DNA of 64,000 nt from Quercus robur (Eukaryota > Streptophyta > Magnoliopsida > Fagales > Fagaceae): contig NC_065537.1 of the NCBI RefSeq assembly GCF_932294415.1, positions 434,001 through 498,000 of the forward strand. Direction: 5' to 3'. Both the position numbers and the translations under genes were made by a program. The notes below the pieces were generated by a model that saw only the letters and a program-made list of their open reading frames with translations, did no database searches and was not told the origin of the DNA. Below, piece after piece: positions 55,932 through 64,000 of the stretch (position 1 is the stretch's first letter; each line of letters begins with the position of its first letter).

Positions 55932-58900
55932 ATGGGATTGGGAAGGGGTGATTTGTCAGGCGGAGAGAGCATGAGCATGAGCACGAGTACGAGTAGTAGC
56001 GAGGCTTCCTTACCACGAAGATTCCCAGTGGCAGCACAGCCTGAGATAATGAGAGCTGCCGAGAAGGACGACCAGTATGCCTCCTTCGTCTATGATGCCT
56101 GTCGCGATGCTTTCCGCCACCTCTTTGGTTCGTTTCTTTATTATATGTTTCCCTCAATTCCTTCCACTCCTTGCAATTTTTCACCTTATCCTCTTCAATT
56201 CTCTGGTTTAGGTACAAGGGTTGCTTTAGCTTATCAGAGGGAGGTTAGATTTTCGACTCTCAAAGCTTCTCATTTCAAAATTCACGAGTTCTCTAAAACG
56301 ATTTTTACAGCTAAGAAAATGATTTTTGTTGTTATGCATTGTGGACAACATATTGGTTGTTATATTGTATTTCCGGTTTTTCTTATTTTGCAGACAAAAC
56401 TTTTGGGGCAGATGCTTTATTATGTGTTAACCACTGGTTCAGGGCAACAAACATTGGGAGAGGAATACTGTGACATCACTCAGGTTTCTACCCATTATTT
56501 GCTTTCTTCATATTCATAAATTTTGATGTTTAAGTTGCACACACACACTTAGTCACCCTGCAGCTTTAACTTCTACTTGATACAACCATATTTGGATGAC
56601 ATGAACCTTGTTATATGATCATGATTAATAGGTCAATTGTCTAAATCTTCTACCATTATTTATTTAGTTTTTACTTCATACTGAGTGCATTGATGCCATG
56701 TGGTTGATATGTTACTACGTGTTCTATTTTTGATTGGTCAATAGTTGTTTTAACAGGTTGCAGGACCTTATGGAATTCCTCCAAACCCAGCAAGACGTGC
56801 TCTTTTCATTGTCTACCAGACAGCGGTTCCTTATATTGCAGAGCGGATTAGGTTCAACAGTTCCATCTCTTTGATTTCTATTTTTTACACATAATATTTT
56901 TATAATTGTTATTAAGTTTGAGCCTGCATTGAAATTTTACTCATAGAAAGTGCTGAATTTCTTGTTTTGACAGTTCTAGAGTAGTTTCCCGTGGCATTGT
57001 CCTGGCTGATTCACAGTCTGATGAGCCCTACAACAACGATGCTCCAGGAAGCAGTCATGTTCAATCTTCCACTGTGACTAATCTTCCACCCTCCTCCACA
57101 TCAGGGGTGTCTGTTTCTCTGATAAGGTTGAAAGAGAAATTCAATGGATTATGGTTGTATGCAGTTCAGAGATGGCCTACGGTATAGTTGATATTTAGGC
57201 ATCTTGCTAACTCCAGCCTTAATATGTGAAAATATGATATAACCTTTTGAAACTAAGTCATGTTTTTATATGTAGTTTAATTGAATTACAACTTTTATTT
57301 TTTATTTATTCTTAAAGAAAACCCATGTCTACAAGGTATATGATGAGATTGTTCCTTTTATATAATTTTTTTCCATGGAACAATGTCCATTCCCTCCCCC
57401 CTCCCCTCTCTTCTAATTCCCTCTCAGTTTTAGTGCTTTGTATTCAATTTAGCTTCCTTTAATTGGGTGTTAGAGCACATGGTGAACTGCTTTTCTTATT
57501 TAAGATTTATATGTCCAGGTGCTCCCTTTAGCTCGAGAATTTTTGCAATTGGTTCTTCGTGCTAACCTAATGTTCTTCTACTTTGAAGGTTATTCCTGTC
57601 TTTCAGAGTTTATTTAAGGGAGTAGAAATTCAAAATCTTACTGATTCAAAATTTTTTCTCTCCAGGCCTCTATTATCATATATCAAAACGTGCTGCAGGC
57701 ATTCGTTATGTGTTCATTGGAAAACCATCAAATCAAAGGCCCAGGTATGAGCTTTTAAATCTTTTTTTTGACAAGTAAAAAAAAAAAAAAAAAGAGCTTT
57801 TAAATCTGAATTCAATGACATAATGAATTTGACCCTTAGTTTGATGTTTGCTCTCTAAACTTTCGTCTTTTGTTTTTTTTTTTCCTTCCTTCTCAATCCC
57901 AGTTCACAGTTTTTTTTTTTTTAGTTCTTCAACAATACTGTATTTGGTTGTATAGATTTTAGAAGGACTAGAAGACTCGACAACACCGCCATACAAGTGC
58001 AAAACAAAACCGCTCAACTCTCCTTTTTTATATATAGTTATAAGAAATAGAGGAACGAAAAGGGTGGGGAGATGATGGTTTTTCAATTGTTTAGTACGAG
58101 AGAAAACTGTAAGGAGAGATTCAGTTTTATTTGTAAGGGGGGAGGGGGGGTGGGGTTCTTTTGGTTTTCTCGGGTGATTTCTCTTGTACGTTTTAGTGCA
58201 ACATTTTTTATCACTATCACCTTGTCTGTTGCAAAGAAATTTAATTGTCTTTAACCTCAAATGGTTTGAGACCACACCTCACCAAACAAGGTCACTAGTT
58301 TGAATCTCCCTTCTCCCTCTCCTTGATACTAAACTTACTTATCATGATAAAAAATTATGAGAAATTTGATTATCTTTAACCTTTAGTCATATGAGATCTT
58401 GCTAATCTAAAATATTCACTCTTCCAATTGGCTTCCTTGCAGATACCAAATAATAGGAGTTTTCCTACTGATTCAGCTATGCGTCATTGCTGCTGAAAGA
58501 TTGCGACGTAGCAATTTATCGTCTATTGCAAGTTCAGTCCACCATACTTCCTTTGGGAGCCGTCAAAACACAGCAGGTGGTTTTTTTTTTGGTAGTGCTA
58601 GTAGCTTTATCCACTAACCTTCTTTGTAGTCTATTAGTTTTGTAGGATCATACACTAGCTATATCTTGTTATACATGTATATTGAAGTTGTTAGCTATAT
58701 GTGCATACATAATGTATAGGCATTTATATATGCACATTGGCAAAAAAGAAAGAAAGAAAGAAAAGTGTGTATATATTAGATAGGTATTTATTTATGTATA
58801 TATCACAGGCCATATCTTAGCTTAACCACTAGATTGAACGAGAGATATCAACTTTATAAATTTAGTGAGATTCTGTTGGAGCACCTGAAAATTTCTGATG

Positions 58901-60773
58901 AGACAGCTATTTTATTTATTTATTTTAAACAAGACAAAGTTTATCTACAAACTTGGTTGTAACCAATGGTTACAACTCCCTTCAATATTTTTTTTTATTG
59001 GATGCGAATTTTGAGAAATTCACCATTGGATTATAGTTTCTTCTTATATCCTCCTTCCTTACAAATATTTTTGAAAATCAAAGGTTAGTAGTTATATTAT
59101 CAATCAAATGTTTAAATTTCAAATTTTTGTAGTATAAAATTATATATAAAAAATAAGTTTATGGGTCAAATAGTTACTAACATCTAATTAGCACAAAATT
59201 TGATATGCATATTAAGAACATAAAAGAACATACATGCAATCAAACAGTTAGATTTTCAAAATATGTAGTCATATTAATTTTTTTAGTAGAAGTTGTAGGC
59301 ATTGGTTATAATCAAGTTTGTAGCCAAATTTTGTCATTTTATGATTTAAATAATATTAGTTCTTGATGAAGATGAATTAGATCCAATCCTTTTCATTACT
59401 AGTTCCATGTGATAACTCTTTTGGCATGTCTATTACTATTTTGACGAATTGTGTTGCCATGCAGTTTACTATATTTAATTTCTCTCTTCCATTATTGGGT
59501 TTGCAGGACGTGGTTTGCCTGTTTTGAATGAGGAAGGCAATTTGATATCCACAGATAATAATAGAGGAAGTTGGTTGTCTGATTCTTCATCAACTTTGGA
59601 GGTATCTATTTCCAGTCTTCGCATTGGAGGGGTTTATTTTTATTTTTATTTTTATTTATTTATAAATTTTTAGGATGCTGAGGGTGGTTAGTTTAGGGGA
59701 GATACAAAATTAAAGTCTCTGAGGTAGGTTTACAATTCTTCTGTGATGCTCAGTAATTTCAGGGCCTGGCTCTCTAACTTCAATAACAAAGATTTAAAGC
59801 AAGAACATCCAAAAGTAATATCAAAGCACGGCACTAGAATTTAATGTGATTCCCTTTGCAGGAGCATTCCAAGGGTGAATATGGTTGAAGTGCTTCACTT
59901 ATTTTTTTGGTATGCTCATCCATCCAAGAGGAGATGCGATTTTAACTATGGAGCTCATTAGCCAAAGTGCTTCACTATTAATTATAATGCAGAGAACATG
60001 ATTACTGGTTTATAGTAATTGAATTCAACGCTTTTGCAGTGCACTCATATATTGACACTTGGATAAGTGGATAAGTCCTACTGTTAAAGAGTGGCCTCAT
60101 GGGGTGCCTAAGCATATATAATCATCACAAAACTTAAACGTACAAAATCTTCAAATGTTGGCCCTTGTAGTGAATTTTGAACTCATTGTGTATTAATTTA
60201 GCGGTTATTCCTGATGATTCCACCAACATAAAAGCAGAAAATTTGGACATATTACTCATTAAAAATTATAAGTCAGTGAGTATAGAAATGAGGGAGGAAA
60301 AAAAAAAGAGAGCCGGGGGTTCACCTCACTCTAATATCACGACTTCAATGTCAAACATCTAACTGGTTAGTATGATGGGAATTTCCTGTTTTCTTGTGAC
60401 CTTTTCCTAACAGCTTATGGATGTCTAACTTCATTTTGTAACTTCTCTGTCTTTTCCAGTCTCAAACGACAAGTGGAATTAGCAAATGTACACTCTGCCT
60501 GAGTAATCGCCAATATCCAACAGCCACATCTTGTGGCCACATATTTTGCTGGTACTGTTTCTTTAGATTGTAAAAATTCATGTACTCTGCTGGACCCCTC
60601 CTTTTTTTTTTCTTTGCCATCCCTCTTCTTCCTTTTTCTCACTCTATTATTTTGTTTCACTTTCTTGTAGGAACTGCATTATGGAGTGGTGCAATGAAAA
60701 GCCTGAGTGCCCTCTTTGTCGCAATCCCATAACTCATTCAAGCCTGGTTTGTTTGTACCATTCAGACTTCTAG
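55932..60773 (+). CDS. PEX10: Peroxisome biogenesis factor 10 (RING E3 ligase)
   Basis: Eleven exons join in frame to 397 residues: 55932-56127, 56212-56243, 56394-56483, 56757-56851, 56974-57181, 57519-57588, 57666-57744, 58443-58576, 59507-59601, 60460-60551, 60671-60773. Arabidopsis PEX10 is 381. The N-terminus has [20 protein letters not shown] and the Pex2/Pex12-type membrane region follows ([68 protein letters not shown]). The C-terminal C3HC4 RING uses Cys343, 346, 358, His360, Cys363, 366, 377 and 380, and the protein ends [11 protein letters not shown] as in other plants. PEX10 works with PEX2 and PEX12 in the peroxisomal membrane to ubiquitinate the receptor PEX5 and recycle it during matrix protein import. 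All RING ligands are present. Confidence 0.95.
58258..58360 (+). mobile_element. SINE in PEX10 intron 7
   Basis: About 103 bp, with a B-box-like TAGTTTGAATCTCCC and an A-rich 3' end. It is flanked by a 22-bp target duplication GAAATTTRATTRTCTTTAACCT at 58236-58257 and 58361-58382, with two mismatches. The A box is weak. Confidence 0.75.
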
Positions 60774-61089
60774 CATGTGATTATGGTCTATTGCACAGCC
60801 CTAAAGAATGAATAAAGAGAGGCTTCCTTTAATATATAGAAAAGAAATGGAAAAGAAATCAAATTGTAAATAATTTTTCCCCTTGGGTCATTCAGAGGAT
60901 GGCAAGGCCATTATTTATTAATCTATGAATAAGGGATTATTGACAATGGTGATTTTAGTTGTATCCTTTATCAAGTGTCAGGTATTTTTTTCAATCTCTA
61001 GCAGCAAAAATCAATGGAATCAATTCCCCGCCATGATTATAACATTACTCCCATATTTAGCAAGAGATTCAAAATGGAGAAAATATTTC
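60774..61089. other. PEX10 3' flank
   Basis: Presumed PEX10 3' UTR and spacer. No gene seen. The open frame at 60925-61146 on the plus strand is antisense to the synthetase fragment and has no domain. Confidence 0.45.
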
Positions 61090-62459
<1,370 letters not shown>

Positions 62460-64000
62460 TAGTTGAACGTTGCCCTGCTAGATGAACAAAGCCGTGAGGA
62501 CATTGCCGAAGCATGCCACCCAAAGGGTCGGACGTTGCAAAGCATGCGCAAAGCGGACAAACATGATTGAGGGTGGATTCTTCCCCCACATTTACTTTTA
62601 TAGTGTTCATGATTAACCTCGCAAATTTGGAGATAAATTATCAATGTTTGAGTTTGAGTTAAAGTATGAAAGGTTGCCCGTCTTTTGCCATTACTGTGGA
62701 CTTCTTGGGCATGATTTACAATACTATGCTCAGTATTTTAGTAAAACAAAAACTGGGGTTGATGTGGAATATGGCTACGGGGACTGGCTGAAGGCAATGG
62801 GTGGAAGGGCACGATCACCACAGAAAAGTGGATTTGTGAAGGAAGATCGCCGTGATGGAGATAAAGGAGTAATGTAGGGAATGAGTGCTTCACAGAGTAC
62901 GGTGGAAGGGGATGAAAACGGGTTTGGAAAAAGATGCAAGGGTGGAAGGGGAAGTTGCTTTCTAGGGCGGGAAAAGAGGTTCTGATAAAAGCAGTGACTC
63001 AATCCATTCCCACCTATAGGATGGGAGTGTTTCAATTGCTCGAGAAATTATGTGATGAATTGGATGCTATGTGTGCTAGATTTTGGTGGGGCCAAATTGG
63101 TGAGGAGAGGAAAATACACTGGAAAAGTTGGAGTTTTTTAATGCAGTCAAAGAAAGAGGGTGGGATGGGCTTCAGAGACATAAGATCTTTTAATTTAGCT
63201 ATGCTAGCAAAACAAGGATGGTGATTGTTGCAGGACAAAAGCTCTCTTTTGTATAGCTGTTTTAAGGCAAAATATTTTCCGTGGCGTGATTTCCTTGAGG
63301 CGAATGATTGTCAAAATAGTTCCTACGTTTGGAAAAGTTTGATAGTTGCTCAACCGATCTTGAGGAAAGGGTGCTTTTGGAGAGTAGGTAATTGTGCTTC
63401 CATCAATGTTCTGAAGGATTGTTGGTTACCTAATTAGCCAACAAAAAAAGTTCTTTTCCACCTGAGGAGGAAATTTAGGAGTGGAGGGTATCAGATTTGA
63501 TTGATTGGCAGAGCCACCAGTGGGATAGAGAAAGAATTCACTTCTTGTTCAATTAGTTGATGCTGAAGCTATTCTTCAAGTTCCTTTGAGAAGGCGGGTT
63601 GTGCAAGATGCCTTGATTTGGTCATTCACAAAGAATGGTACATATACTGTGAAGTTCGGGTACCATGTGGCTAAGCAATTGAGGAAGGTAGAGAGTAATA
63701 GTGGGGAGACCTTGGTGCAAAGGGCAAACGATTCATTCTAGTCATGGATATGGAAGGCAAAGGTCCCAAATAAGGTTAAAATATTTTCCTGGAGAGCATG
63801 TTAAAACATTTTGCCTACATAGGATAATTTGGTTCGTAGGAGGGTGATGGAGGATGCAAGATGCTGCTTCTGTCAAAGAGCCACTGAAACAGTATTGCAT
63901 GTGCTTTGGAAGTGTAGGGCTGCATAGAATGTATGGGTTGGTGGTGCAATCAGATTTCAAAAATTTGGCACTGAGCAAGATGATTTTACGCAGCTAGTAT
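62460..64000 (+). mobile_element. Internally deleted L1-type LINE, running off the window
   Basis: The plus strand first gives the end of a LINE ORF1: FEFELKYERLPVFCHYCGLL, a CCHC knuckle, then YGDWLKAMGG (62644-62877). About 50 bases later it reads directly into the late part of ORF2: MQGWKGKLLSRAGKEVLIKA, RFWWGQIGEERKIHW, GGMGFRDIRSFNLAMLAKQG and the zinc-binding tail region (about 63740-63920, PNKVKIFSWRAC and CRATETVLHVLWKC-type words). The endonuclease and the reverse-transcriptase core are missing. Several stops and frame changes occur. The upstream boundary is uncertain and the 3' end lies beyond the window. Confidence 0.8.

Overview
The window is nuclear DNA from a flowering plant. 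It holds five intron-rich host genes with GT-AG splice sites and AT-rich introns, all of plant-type families, plus plant L1 and RTE LINEs, tRNA-derived SINEs, MITEs and a Ty3/gypsy relict. The proteins are eudicot-like. One SINE family looks like the Au-SINE group seen in many eudicots, and the amount of intronic transposon debris suggests a woody rosid, possibly Fagales; that last guess is weak.

Layout. 1-2559: upstream DNA, a MITE-like repeat, then the promoter and leader of a NAC gene. 2602-4414 (+): a SOMBRERO-type NAC factor in 3 coding exons. 4415-10135: gene-free, with a degenerate minisatellite (6590-7435), a three-unit repeat and a SINE with a clear target-site duplication. 10136-11272: a TIR transposon carrying a captured DELLA (GRAS) gene fragment. 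12495-18761 (+): CTP synthase, 21 exons, with a His/Gly/Asn-rich tail. 20427-28268 (-): a plastid ABCD2-type ABC half-transporter, 9 exons, convergent with CTP synthase. 29473-41044 (-): a six-finger CCCH protein of the HUA1/C3H37 type, 12 exons, whose 5.7-kb intron 2 is full of nested elements. 42138-48269 (-): an essentially full-length L1-type LINE with a perfect 17-bp target duplication. 48578-48763: a fold-back MITE. 48776-53140 (+): a broken Ty3/gypsy LTR element. 55932-60773 (+): the peroxisomal RING protein PEX10, 11 exons. 61090-61515 (-): a lysyl-tRNA synthetase gene fragment with a 95-bp tandem duplication. 62460-64000 (+): an internally deleted L1-type LINE running off the window.

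The host genes are unrelated in function: root-cap differentiation, pyrimidine nucleotide synthesis, plastid transport, floral RNA processing and peroxisome import. They do not form a pathway. CTP synthase and HUA1 are, from memory, adjacent in Arabidopsis (At3g12670/At3g12680), so their nearness here looks like preserved microsynteny with ABCD2 between them. The most notable non-gene object is the TIR element with the DELLA fragment. Exon borders were placed by hand from splice signals, reading frame and remembered family sequences; no search was run.
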